Below are positions 26,616-36,773 of a stretch of 64,000 nt of DNA, piece after piece. Location of the stretch: assembly GCA_028284045.1 (NCBI GenBank), contig JANQSN010000053.1, forward strand, positions 35,041-99,040, written 5' to 3'. The first letter of the stretch is position 1. Every line of letters begins with the position of its first letter. The position numbers were made by a program, and so were the translations under genes. The DNA is from Alphaproteobacteria bacterium. Its GTDB lineage: Bacteria; Pseudomonadota; Alphaproteobacteria; DSM-16000; Inquilinaceae. The notes beneath the pieces were generated by a model. The model saw nothing but the letters and a program-made list of their open reading frames with translations, ran no database searches and was not told the origin of the DNA.

Positions 26616-27847
26616 GCGGAGGACCGCCGCCGGCCGGGTCGTCGTCGCTGAAGCGAGTCGAGGCCCGGCGGATCGCGCTGGCGGCCCAGGGATTCGCCGC
26701 CCGCCGTTCAACCGCGCCGTCCGGTTGGCCGCGCATCGCCCGGGCGATCGACACCATGGGCCTCTTGCAGATCGACTCGGTCAATGTCCTGGTGCGCTCG
26801 CACTACCTGCCGGTGTTCTCGCGCATCGGCGCCTATGACCGGGCGCGCCTCGACCGGCGGACCCTGGCGCCGCGCGGCCGGCACCTGTTCGAGTGCTGGG
26901 CGCATGAGGCCTCCTTCGTCCCGCTCGACGACCACCCGCTGATGCGCTGGCGCATGGCCCGCGCACGGCGCGGCGACGGCGTCTACAAGGGGCTTGCCGC
27001 CTTCGGGCGGGAGCGAGCGGCCTATGTCGACGCGGTGCGGGCGGAGGTGGCGGCGCGCGGGCCGGTGACGGTCGGTGAGCTGTCCGCCCCGGGGGAGCGC
27101 AGCGGCGCCTGGTGGGGCTGGAGCGACGGCAAGACCGCGTTGGAGTACCTGTTCGCGGTCGGCGAGGTGACCGCCGCCGGCCGCCGCGGGTTCGAGCGGG
27201 TCTACGACCGGGTCGACCGCGCCGTCCCGGCGGAGACGTTGAACCGGCCGACCCCCGATGAGCCGACGGCGATCCGCCACCTGGTGGCGCGCGCCGCGGC
27301 GGCGATGGGCGTGGCGACGGAGACGGACCTCCGCGACTACTACCGGTTGCCGGTAGCGGCCTGCCGCCACGCCGTCGCGGCGCTGGTGGAGGACGGCGTC
27401 CTGACGCCGGTCTCGGTGGAGGGCTGGGCGCAGCCCGCCTATCTGGCGCGCGATGCGGTGCTGCCCAACAGCCTGGCGCCGACGGCGCTGTTGTCGCCCT
27501 TCGACCCGCTGGTGTGGAACCGCGCCCGGGCGGAGCGGGTGTTCGGTTTCCACTACCGCCTGGAACTCTACACGCCGCCGGAGAAACGCCGGTTCGGCTA
27601 CTACGTCCTGCCCTTCCTGATGAACGGACGGCTGGTCGGCCGCGTCGACCTGAAGGCCGACCGCGCGGCCGGCGCGCTGCTGGTTCAGGGCGCGTTTGCC
27701 GAACGGGGCCAGTCGCCGGCACGCATCGCCGCGGCGCTCGCCCCGGAACTCGACCGGCTCGCCGCCTGGCTGGACCTGGCGGGAACCCGGATCACGCCGA
27801 ACGGCGATCTCGCTGGCCACCTCCGGTCGGGAGGCGGTGTGTCCTGA
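26612..27847 (+). CDS. AlkX/YcaQ-like (HTH_42) DNA glycosylase
   Basis: A 411-residue winged-helix protein of the HTH_42 (YcaQ/AlkZ-like) family. GTG 26612 overlaps the ogt stop. The catalytic motif appears as Q53-I54-D55 in LLQIDSVNVL, the Q-x-D form that separates AlkX/YcaQ from AlkZ (Q-x-Q). Other family hallmarks are RSHYLPVFSRIGAYDRARLD, FECWAHEASFVP and the C-terminal LLSPFDPLVWNR. Members remove bulky alkylated bases and unhook interstrand crosslinks. Pairing with Ogt makes a compact alkylation-damage operon. Confidence 0.88.
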   Translation: MSGGPPPAGSSSLKRVEARRIALAAQGFAARRSTAPSGWPRIARAIDTMGLLQIDSVNVLVRSHYLPVFSRIGAYDRARLDRRTLAPRGRHLFECWAHEASFVPLDDHPLMRWRMARARRGDGVYKGLAAFGRERAAYVDAVRAEVAARGPVTVGELSAPGERSGAWWGWSDGKTALEYLFAVGEVTAAGRRGFERVYDRVDRAVPAETLNRPTPDEPTAIRHLVARAAAAMGVATETDLRDYYRLPVAACRHAVAALVEDGVLTPVSVEGWAQPAYLARDAVLPNSLAPTALLSPFDPLVWNRARAERVFGFHYRLELYTPPEKRRFGYYVLPFLMNGRLVGRVDLKADRAAGALLVQGAFAERGQSPARIAAALAPELDRLAAWLDLAGTRITPNGDLAGHLRSGGGVS

Positions 27848-27855
27848 CGCTCGCG

Positions 27856-29448
27856 TTAGTCCCAGCAACCTAAGATAACGGTGTAATCGTCAGCCATGTC
27901 CGCAATATCCGCGAAGCTATGCTGATTGGAATCGCTGTTCTCATGGTAGTCAATGCCGGCTTGCACGAGCATCGCCTCAGCGAACTGTGACTTAACGGCG
28001 AAATTCACGTTCTCTGGGACTGAACCGGATGAGGAAGCGACCGATTCACGATCGAGCCTGGCAACAACCACGCCGACGAGGTTGCCAAACCGATCTAGAA
28101 CCGGTCCACCGCTATTGCCGCTTTGTATGGGAGCCGTAATCTGCATGTATTGTCGATCTGACCCGATACCTGAAAGCGAACTGATCAGTCCATTCGTAAT
28201 GTTGAGTTCAGGAGCAAGAATGCCGGTCAGCGGATAGCCTGCCGCTACAATTTCTTCTCCTAAACGTATCGCAGATCCGGATCGAAAACGAACATAATGT
28301 TCATTTTCTGATGGTGACCAGACTGCAGCTAGGTCATTTGATTCATCAAAATGTCGAATGAATGCATAATCCGATTCCGGTATTCTATCGAATTGATCAA
28401 CTAGACTATTGGTCAAAGGGTCGATAGATAGTTTAGTTACAAAATAACAACTCTCAACGACATGGAGTGCAGTGAGAATTATACCATCCTCATTTACATA
28501 AACACCGCTTCCTGTCCCAACCAGAGATAAATGAGAATCTGATCGTGGGACCGATCCGGACGCTTCTTGATCACCAAACCTCTCTGGTAAGTATGATCTT
28601 TCGGGATTTGTGGTGGTTTGTAGGAGAAGTCTCTCAACTGTCGGGTAGTTTCGTGATGGTCTGAGGTTCCGTCGCTCAAAGGGTTGGTATGAATTTGTGA
28701 TTGCCATAGCTATTGGCATCATCTCTTCATGAACGTTTGCATGCCATAAGATTTTAATCCCTCTAATATATCCTTGATGCAGATGAAATCTCTGATAAAA
28801 TATAATGTCTCCTTGAATGCCAGACACCACAAACCAGAGATCATGTAAAACACTGTATGTAACTAGTGTTTGCGGATGTAATATCATCTCATCATACCAA
28901 GACTGCAAATCGCTCCTGTTTGTTGCATAGAGTTTTAGTGTTTGAATGAGAATAGGATAATCATCGCTGATGAAATCTGTGCCGCCAAATTCATTTTGAA
29001 TTGAGGAGTTAATCAGGTTACTAGGTAGTTCAAATGAGGTGTAGCTCGCAGGGTCATTTTGAAGCATCAATCCATAGTCGGAGTAGTGGTTCTCCCTCAA
29101 TGAAAATAGTGTTAAGACCTGAGTGTCATCCAGATAACCAGTCGGTGGGAAACCAAAGTCAGATTGAAAATTCCGAATTGAACGTCTTGTGATCGGCCCG
29201 AAATCGCCATCAACCCAGGTATTGTATCCACCAACAAAGATCAACGCTTCTTGTATCATCATGCGTTCGTCGGACGAAAGTGCTGCCTCAATCGAGTTCT
29301 CGTCTTCTGCAACGAAGATTTGAGATTCGACGTTCTGCGCTCTCGGCTGATCAATTATTGGCTGTGATTCAGATTCTGTTGTGAGCAGAACAAGCTGAAG
29401 GCAGATAGTGCCGCAAGACAACAGTCTGTTTATTGAAAAATGGCCCAT
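27856..29448 (-). CDS. Secreted trypsin-like serine protease with peptidoglycan-binding domain
   Basis: A 530-residue protein with an N-terminal signal-like segment (SCGTICLQLVLLTTES). Residues about 60-115 are a peptidoglycan-binding-1 domain (IQEALIFVGGYNTWVDGDFG, then PITRRSIRNFQSDFGFPPTG). The C-terminal half is a chymotrypsin-fold protease with a likely triad of His (about 328, in TALHVVES), Asp (about 371, in NDLAAVW) and Ser (about 446, in QSGNSGGPV). It probably acts in the envelope in stress response or host interaction. The DNA is strikingly AT-rich compared with both neighbours, so the gene was likely acquired horizontally. It ends 8 bp from the convergent AlkX gene. Confidence 0.85.
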   Translation of the reverse strand: MGHFSINRLLSCGTICLQLVLLTTESESQPIIDQPRAQNVESQIFVAEDENSIEAALSSDERMMIQEALIFVGGYNTWVDGDFGPITRRSIRNFQSDFGFPPTGYLDDTQVLTLFSLRENHYSDYGLMLQNDPASYTSFELPSNLINSSIQNEFGGTDFISDDYPILIQTLKLYATNRSDLQSWYDEMILHPQTLVTYSVLHDLWFVVSGIQGDIIFYQRFHLHQGYIRGIKILWHANVHEEMMPIAMAITNSYQPFERRNLRPSRNYPTVERLLLQTTTNPERSYLPERFGDQEASGSVPRSDSHLSLVGTGSGVYVNEDGIILTALHVVESCYFVTKLSIDPLTNSLVDQFDRIPESDYAFIRHFDESNDLAAVWSPSENEHYVRFRSGSAIRLGEEIVAAGYPLTGILAPELNITNGLISSLSGIGSDRQYMQITAPIQSGNSGGPVLDRFGNLVGVVVARLDRESVASSSGSVPENVNFAVKSQFAEAMLVQAGIDYHENSDSNQHSFADIADMADDYTVILGCWD

Positions 29449-29788
29449 AGCGTGACGTCTTCAACTTTGCCGAATTGACGGGCATGAGCTTTAGGGGAAA
29501 GCAATCTGGATATTGTATGAGAGGCAGGGAACTGGGGAATGAGGCAGGTCAATCGATCTCCCTGCGGGTGATGGATCATAGGCGTCCGAGATGCCAACGA
29601 GGATCAGCGTTGGTGACGGGCCGGCTGCGGTGCGCACTCGGCGAGTGGTTGTTCTTAGTCCCGGCCTAGCGTTTGTCGGATGGTAGGATTGAAGGCGGCA
29701 CGATGGTCATGCCAACCTGCGGGCTCGGGGACGGAGTCGGTGACCAAAGGAACCGACATCGGATCCGACGACTTGCAAGGGGCGGACC
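29449..29788. other. Intergenic region between divergent protease and sigma factor genes
   Basis: About 340 bp. It holds the promoter of the AT-rich protease on one side and of the ECF sigma gene on the other, with AAGGGG as ribosome binding site before GTG 29789. A GGAACC sequence near 29749 hints at an ECF-type -35 element, but no matching -10 was convincing. Confidence 0.4.
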
Positions 29789-30433
29789 GTGGGCGAGATG
29801 CGCAGCGCGACAGACGGCGGATCGGAGGCCGCCGGCGCTGTGTCCGACGCCGACGAAGCGGCGCTGATCGCCGATGTGCGGGCGGGCGACGAGCGGGCCG
29901 CCGCACGGCTCGTGCGCCGATACGGCGCGCGCATGTTGGCAACGGCGACACGGCTGTTGGGCGATGCCGCGCTGGGCGAAGACTGTGTTCAGGAAGCCTT
30001 CGTCGCCGCGTTCAAGAACCTGCACCGCTTCGAAGGGCGGTCGAGCCTGGCCACCTGGCTGCACCGGGTGACCGTCAACACCGGCCTGATGAAGCTGCGG
30101 TCGATGCGGCGCAAGGCGGAAGAGCCGATCGACGACCTGTTGCCCGTCTTCGACGAGAACGGCTGCCGGATCGAGGCGACATGGTCGACGCTGCGCTCGG
30201 CCGACGACGTCGTCGCCGACCGGCAGATCCGCGACCTCGTCTTGGCCAAGATCGCCGCCTTGCCGGAGAGCTACCGCATCGTCGTCATGCTGCGCGACAT
30301 CGAAGAGATGGATACGCGAGAGGTGGCCGAACTGCTGCAGATCAGCGAGGGGGCGGTGAAGGTCCGGCTTCACCGGGCGCGCGCGGCGCTGAAGGCGCTG
30401 CTGGAGCCCGTCTTGCGGGGAGAGGCGCCATGA
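29789..30433 (+). CDS. ECF-type RNA polymerase sigma factor (RpoE-like)
   Basis: A 214-residue sigma-70 family protein: region 2 around residues 30-100 (LVRRYGARMLATATRLLG, CVQEAFVAAFKNLHRFEG, SLATWLHRVTVNTGL) and region 4 around 150-205 (LPESYRIVVMLRDIEEMDTR, LLQISEGAVKVRLHRAR). It uses a GTG start with a good ribosome binding site. The gene overlaps a zinc-binding anti-sigma-like gene by 4 bp, the standard arrangement for a sigma factor held inactive by its partner until a signal such as oxidation releases it. Confidence 0.92.
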   Translation: MGEMRSATDGGSEAAGAVSDADEAALIADVRAGDERAAARLVRRYGARMLATATRLLGDAALGEDCVQEAFVAAFKNLHRFEGRSSLATWLHRVTVNTGLMKLRSMRRKAEEPIDDLLPVFDENGCRIEATWSTLRSADDVVADRQIRDLVLAKIAALPESYRIVVMLRDIEEMDTREVAELLQISEGAVKVRLHRARAALKALLEPVLRGEAP

Positions 30434-30738
30434 GCGTCTGGTCGATCCTGGCCCGCAAGGCCAAGGGCATCATGCTTCGGCACGGGCCGATGATGATGAC
30501 CTGCGAGGCGTTCGAGAGCTTCATTCTCGACTACCTGTCGGGCGACCTGCCGCCGGCCAAGCGGCGGATGTTCGAGCTTCACATCAAGATCTGCCGCGAA
30601 TGCCGCGAGTATCTGGCGGCCTACCGCGAGAGCCTGGCGATGGGCAAGGCCGCCTTCACCGCAGCGAGCGAACCGGTGCCGCCGGAGGTGCCGGAGGATC
30701 TGGTCCGCGCCATCCTCGCCGCCCGATCAGCCGACTGA
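30430..30738 (+). CDS. Zinc-binding anti-sigma-like protein (zf-HC2)
   Basis: A 102-residue protein with the HC2 zinc-finger arrangement C25...H51-xxx-C55-xx-C58 (HIKICREC), the zinc-binding anti-sigma domain that grips ECF factors and often responds to redox state. There is no transmembrane segment, so it is a soluble anti-sigma factor. Its ATG overlaps the sigma gene stop. Assignment follows from the motif plus neighbourhood. Confidence 0.85.
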   Translation: MSVWSILARKAKGIMLRHGPMMMTCEAFESFILDYLSGDLPPAKRRMFELHIKICRECREYLAAYRESLAMGKAAFTAASEPVPPEVPEDLVRAILAARSAD

Positions 30739-30853
30739 CCCGGCCACCGACCGTCAGCCCTGTAACCTCGCCCGCCGACCCACCATCGAAGCGGCCGCGG
30801 GACGGGGTTGCACCCCCGCGATCCGCCCAACGCAACAGGCAGGAGGTGCGGCG

Positions 30854-32690
<1,837 letters not shown>

Positions 32691-32692
<2 letters not shown>

Positions 32693-33160
32693 CCGCGGCG
32701 GTCCGGCTGCCGATCCGCCCGGGTTCTACATCCTCGCCCAGTTCCTGGGCGGGACCGCCGGCATCCTGCTGGTCTGGGCGGGGCTGGGCGCCGCTTTCGC
32801 CGAGCCGCCGGTGTCCTTCGTCGCCACTCGGCCCGGTGCGGCCGGGGTCGCGGCAGCCTATGCGGCGGAGGTGGCGATGGCCTTCGGCCTCATGCTGATG
32901 GTGGTGGTCGCCCTGTCGCGGGCGCGCCTGCCGCCACTGTCGGGGATGAGCATAACTCCGCGCGCAGCGTCGCGTCGGCTGTGCCGGCGGCGGACCTCGC
33001 CGATCTGTGGCTCTACCTGACGGCCCCCGTGCTGGGCATGTTGGCGGCCGTCGAGGCCTTCCGATTCGCCCGCCTCGGCCGCGCTTGGTTCTGTGCCAAG
33101 CTGATCCACGACGACCGCTACCGCTGCATCCACTGTGGCCACCAGCCGGGTCGGCGGTAG
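32691..33160 (+). pseudogene. Aquaporin/MIP-family pseudogene
   Basis: Two partial reading frames together look like a decayed aquaporin. In the frame of position 32724, FYILAQFLGGTAGILLVWAG and AYAAEVAMAFGLMLMVV match mid-protein MIP helices, then LPPLSGMSI. One base is missing at about 32952; in the next frame the sequence continues as NSARSV, the usual second NPARS loop, then DLWLYLTAPVLGMLAAVEAF and a CAKLIHDDRYRCIHCG tail, ending at TAG 33160. The N-terminal third with the first NPA motif is absent, as is a stretch of about 20 residues before LPPLSGMS. The family match is by eye; the frameshift and truncation are seen directly. Confidence 0.75.
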
Positions 33161-33309
33161 GGCCCCCTAGTGCCAACGCGGTTCCGTCGATCGTCGGAGG
33201 GGCGATTGAGCGATCGCTGACGATCGCCTTGCACGATTGTTCGGCTCGATCGTAGGAATGTTTCGGGCAAACGTTCCTTCGTTGCTGACTTCCAGCATCC
33301 GAGTCCGAC

Positions 33310-36300
33310 ATGACGACCGATCGATCCGTCCCGATGCGGGGCGCGCCCCGGGTGGCCGCCCGCCTGCGTCCGGTCCACGCAGTCCGACGCCTGCGGGCCG
33401 CCACCCTGGCCAGCACGGCGCTGATCGGCGGGGTGGCGTGGATAGGGGGTTGGGGACCGCCCGCTTCGGCCGCCGTCTTCGACGTGTCGACCGAGGCGGA
33501 GTTGCGGGCCGCCATCTTCGCCGCCAACACGAACGGCGTGGACGACACGATCAATCTGGCCGGCAACATCACGCTGACCCAGTCGCTGCCGATGATCACC
33601 AACAATGTCGCGGTGGCGGGCGGCGGCCATACGTTGGATGCCAACAATGCGGGCCGTGCCTTCTTCGTGCAGGCGGGGACCGTGACCCTCTCCGACATCA
33701 CCATCGACAATGCGCGCGCCCAGGGCGGCAATGGCGGCGACGGTGTGACGAGCGCGAACGGCGGCGGCGGTGGTGGCGGCGGTCTGGGCGCCGGCGCTGC
33801 GGTGTTCGTCAACACCGGCGCCAACGTCACGCTGTCGGGTGTCACGCTGGGCAACGCCTCGGCGATTGGCGGGGCCGGCGGGAACGGAGACCCGGGCGTC
33901 GTCGACCAGGGCGGTGGCGGTGGCGGCGGTGGCCTGGGGGGCAATGGCGGCGCCGCGAACCCCAACGGGCTCGCCGGCGGCGGGGGCGGCGGCTACGAAG
34001 GCGATGGCGGCCGGGCCGGCGGCGTCGGTGTGGGCGGCGGCGGTGGCGGCGGCGGCGAGTTCGGCGGCGGCGGCGAGGGCAACCGCGGCGGTGGCGGTGG
34101 TGGCGGCCAGCAGGGCAATGGCGGCAATGGCGGGGGCGACGGCGGGGGTGGACCCGGCGACAGCGGTGGTGGCGGCGGTGGTGGCGCGACGGCCGATGGC
34201 GGTGACGCCTCCAGCGGAACCATCCCCGCGCCCGGCGGCACGGGCGGCGGAGCCGAGGGCGGTGCCGGTGGCCAGAGCGGAACCCCTGGTACTGACGGCG
34301 CCAGTCTAGGCGGCGGCGGCGGCGGTGGCAGCGGTCCCTTCGCCGGGGGAGCCGGCGGGTTCTCCGGCGGCGGCGGCGGCGGTGCCAGTGGTCCGAGCGC
34401 CGGCGGTGCCGGTGGCGTCGGCGGTGGCGGCGGTGGCGGTGACCTGGCTGCCGGGGCCGATGGTGGAGATTTCGGCGGCGGCGGTGGCGCCGGTGGTAAC
34501 GGCACCGCTGGGGGCACCGGTGGCTTCGGTGGCGGCGGTGGCGGCGGCCGGGTGACCGGCGGCGACACCGGTGGTGCGGGCGGGTTCGGCGGCGGCGGCG
34601 GTGGCGCGCAGAATGCCGGGGCCGGCGGCACCCTGGGCGGTCAGGGCGGCGCCGGCGTCGGTGCCGATGGCGGCGGCGGGGCAGCACTGGGCGGTGCCGT
34701 GTTCGTGCGTGACGGCGGCAGCCTGATCATCACCGATGGCAGCTTCGCCGGCACCTACGGCGCGACCGCCGGCACCACCGGCGGCGCCGGTGGGGCGACG
34801 GCCGGCACCGCGCAGGGACAGACGATCTTCCTGGACGGCACCGGCACAATCTCGCTGGACATCACCACCGGTAGCCAGGCCATCGCCGGCGACGACGCCG
34901 TCGCCGGCGCCGGCGATCTGGCCAAGACCGGCGCCGGCACCCTGACGGTGTCGGGCACCAACACCAGCTTCACCGGCACCACCACGGTGACGGCCGGCAC
35001 GCTGGTGGTGGACGGCTCGCTGGCGGCGGTGACGGTCGGCGCCGGCGGCACGCTGGCCGGCGGCGGCACCATCGGCACGCTGATCACCGGCGGCCGGGTG
35101 GCGCCCGGCAACTCCATCGGCACGTTGGCGAGCGGGCCTGCGACCTTCAATGCCGGCAGCGTGCTGGCGGTGGAGATTTCGCCGTCGGCCGCCGACCTCC
35201 TGGACGTCACCGGCACCGCGACGGTCAACGGTGGCATGGTCGAGGTGACGCCCGAGGCCGGCAGCTATGTCGACGGCCGGCGATACACCATCGTGCGGAC
35301 CTCCGGCGGCGTTGCCGGGACGTTCGACGGCGTCGGCTACGCGGCCGGCCAGGGCCTGAGTTTCTTCGACGTGTCGTTGCTCTATGAGGCCAACGACGTT
35401 CTGCTGCTGCTGACCCGCAACGCGGTGGGCTTCGCGGACGTTGCCACCCCGCCGGAGCTTGGCGGCACGGCGGCGGCGCTGGATGCGCTGGAAGCCAACC
35501 CGACACCGGACGGCCAGGCGCTGTTGCAGACGCTATTCGCGCTGGACGAACCCGGCGTCGCCGATGCCGTGGAGCAGCTTTCGGGCAGCGGCCTCGGCGG
35601 TCCGGGGCAGACGGTGCAGAGTGGCAGCCAGGGCGCGCTGTCGATCCTGACCGGTGGCGGCACGGTCTCCGCCTTCGGGGCCTCGGGTGGCGGGGGCTCG
35701 GGCGTGGCGGGCGCCGGTCTGACCCAGTTCGCGATGGCCGATACCGGTGCGGCGGGTCTGCTTGCCGGATCGGAGATGATCGCCTTCGCGGGGGCGGGCG
35801 GTTCCGAGCCGTCGGGCGGGCGGATGGAGGACACCACGGCCTGGATCCAAGCCTTCGGCGGCTTCGGATCGCGCGACGCCAACGGCGCCGCCGATGCCGT
35901 CGACCGCCAGTATGGCGGGGCGATCGGTGGCCTGCGCTGGGCGGTCGACGAGACCCTCGATCTTGGCATCGCCGTCTCCGGCGTCGTCGGCCGGACGGAG
36001 ACGCAAGACGGCCGCGTCCGCACCGACACGACGTCTGTGATGGTGGCGGGGCACGCCAACTGGACGCCCGAGGGACCCTGGCGCGTCGACGGCGCGCTGG
36101 GCTTCGCCTATCACCGCTTCGACAGCGACCGGCAGCTCGGATTCGGCACGTTCCAGGCCACCGCCACCGGCGACCGCGGCGGCTATGAGGTGGTCGGCGA
36201 CCTGTCGGTGCGCTACGACGTGCCGCTGAGCGACGTGACCTTGTCGCCGATCGCCGGGTTGGGCGTGTCCTGGCTCTACGAGGACGCCTGGCAGGAGAGC

Positions 36301-36663
36301 GGGGCGGGCGGGGCCAACCTAGCCTTCGACGTGGAGACGACGGTCCGCGTGCAGCCTCGGCTGGGTTTGGGTCTGGCGACCGATATCTCGCTGGGCGACG
36401 GGCTGACGCTGACGCCGCGGGCCGAGGCGCTGTGGGTCGCTGAGCTGGCGGACCGCGATGGCAGCACCACCGCCCGCTTCGCCGACACCACGGCGAGCTG
36501 GCGCGTGCCGTCGGTGGAGGAGCCGAGGCACAGTGCCGCGGTGGCGCTCACAATGGATCTCGCCAGCGAAGAGGACTGGGCGGTCTCCGCCGGCTATGCC
36601 GGGCGCTTCGGCGGCGGCGCGCAGGATCACGGCTTCCTGGTCGGCGCGCGTCTGTCCTTCTGA
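33310..36663 (+). CDS. Autotransporter with a giant glycine-rich passenger
   Basis: A 1117-residue outer-membrane secreted protein. A long basic N-terminus and hydrophobic segment ending at ASA-AVFDV serves as signal peptide. Residues about 50-135 look like the start of a parallel beta helix. From about 138 to 470 the sequence is mainly Gly (GGGG, GGAGG, GGFGGG repeats, PGRS-like). Autotransporter-associated strand repeats follow (TGAGTLTVSGTNTSFTGTT). The C-terminal about 270 residues form a 12-strand autotransporter beta domain (AWIQAFGGFGS start; final residues VGARLSF with terminal Phe). The passenger is probably surface exposed and may act in adhesion. A 5' ATG is supported by the signal peptide rather than a strong ribosome binding site. 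Confidence 0.88.
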   Translation: MTTDRSVPMRGAPRVAARLRPVHAVRRLRAATLASTALIGGVAWIGGWGPPASAAVFDVSTEAELRAAIFAANTNGVDDTINLAGNITLTQSLPMITNNVAVAGGGHTLDANNAGRAFFVQAGTVTLSDITIDNARAQGGNGGDGVTSANGGGGGGGGLGAGAAVFVNTGANVTLSGVTLGNASAIGGAGGNGDPGVVDQGGGGGGGGLGGNGGAANPNGLAGGGGGGYEGDGGRAGGVGVGGGGGGGGEFGGGGEGNRGGGGGGGQQGNGGNGGGDGGGGPGDSGGGGGGGATADGGDASSGTIPAPGGTGGGAEGGAGGQSGTPGTDGASLGGGGGGGSGPFAGGAGGFSGGGGGGASGPSAGGAGGVGGGGGGGDLAAGADGGDFGGGGGAGGNGTAGGTGGFGGGGGGGRVTGGDTGGAGGFGGGGGGAQNAGAGGTLGGQGGAGVGADGGGGAALGGAVFVRDGGSLIITDGSFAGTYGATAGTTGGAGGATAGTAQGQTIFLDGTGTISLDITTGSQAIAGDDAVAGAGDLAKTGAGTLTVSGTNTSFTGTTTVTAGTLVVDGSLAAVTVGAGGTLAGGGTIGTLITGGRVAPGNSIGTLASGPATFNAGSVLAVEISPSAADLLDVTGTATVNGGMVEVTPEAGSYVDGRRYTIVRTSGGVAGTFDGVGYAAGQGLSFFDVSLLYEANDVLLLLTRNAVGFADVATPPELGGTAAALDALEANPTPDGQALLQTLFALDEPGVADAVEQLSGSGLGGPGQTVQSGSQGALSILTGGGTVSAFGASGGGGSGVAGAGLTQFAMADTGAAGLLAGSEMIAFAGAGGSEPSGGRMEDTTAWIQAFGGFGSRDANGAADAVDRQYGGAIGGLRWAVDETLDLGIAVSGVVGRTETQDGRVRTDTTSVMVAGHANWTPEGPWRVDGALGFAYHRFDSDRQLGFGTFQATATGDRGGYEVVGDLSVRYDVPLSDVTLSPIAGLGVSWLYEDAWQESGAGGANLAFDVETTVRVQPRLGLGLATDISLGDGLTLTPRAEALWVAELADRDGSTTARFADTTASWRVPSVEEPRHSAAVALTMDLASEEDWAVSAGYAGRFGGGAQDHGFLVGARLSF

Positions 36664-36773
36664 CCGGTCGACTGCGGCCGCGTCGGCGGCTTGCCCACCG
36701 CGCAACCATCCGGTCCTCTGGTGCATCCAAGCGGCGGCGGGTCCGGGCGGGTCCGCTCGCAAGGGAACGCGCC

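Noticed and set aside
29749..29788. ECF-type autoregulatory promoter (GGAACC) ahead of the sigma gene
   Set aside because: No convincing -10 element at the right spacing, so it was not listed as a feature.
33842..34687. Long minus-strand frames opposite the glycine-rich autotransporter passenger
   Set aside because: They are shadows of GGC/GGT repeats, giving Arg/His-rich or Pro-rich products with no biological pattern.
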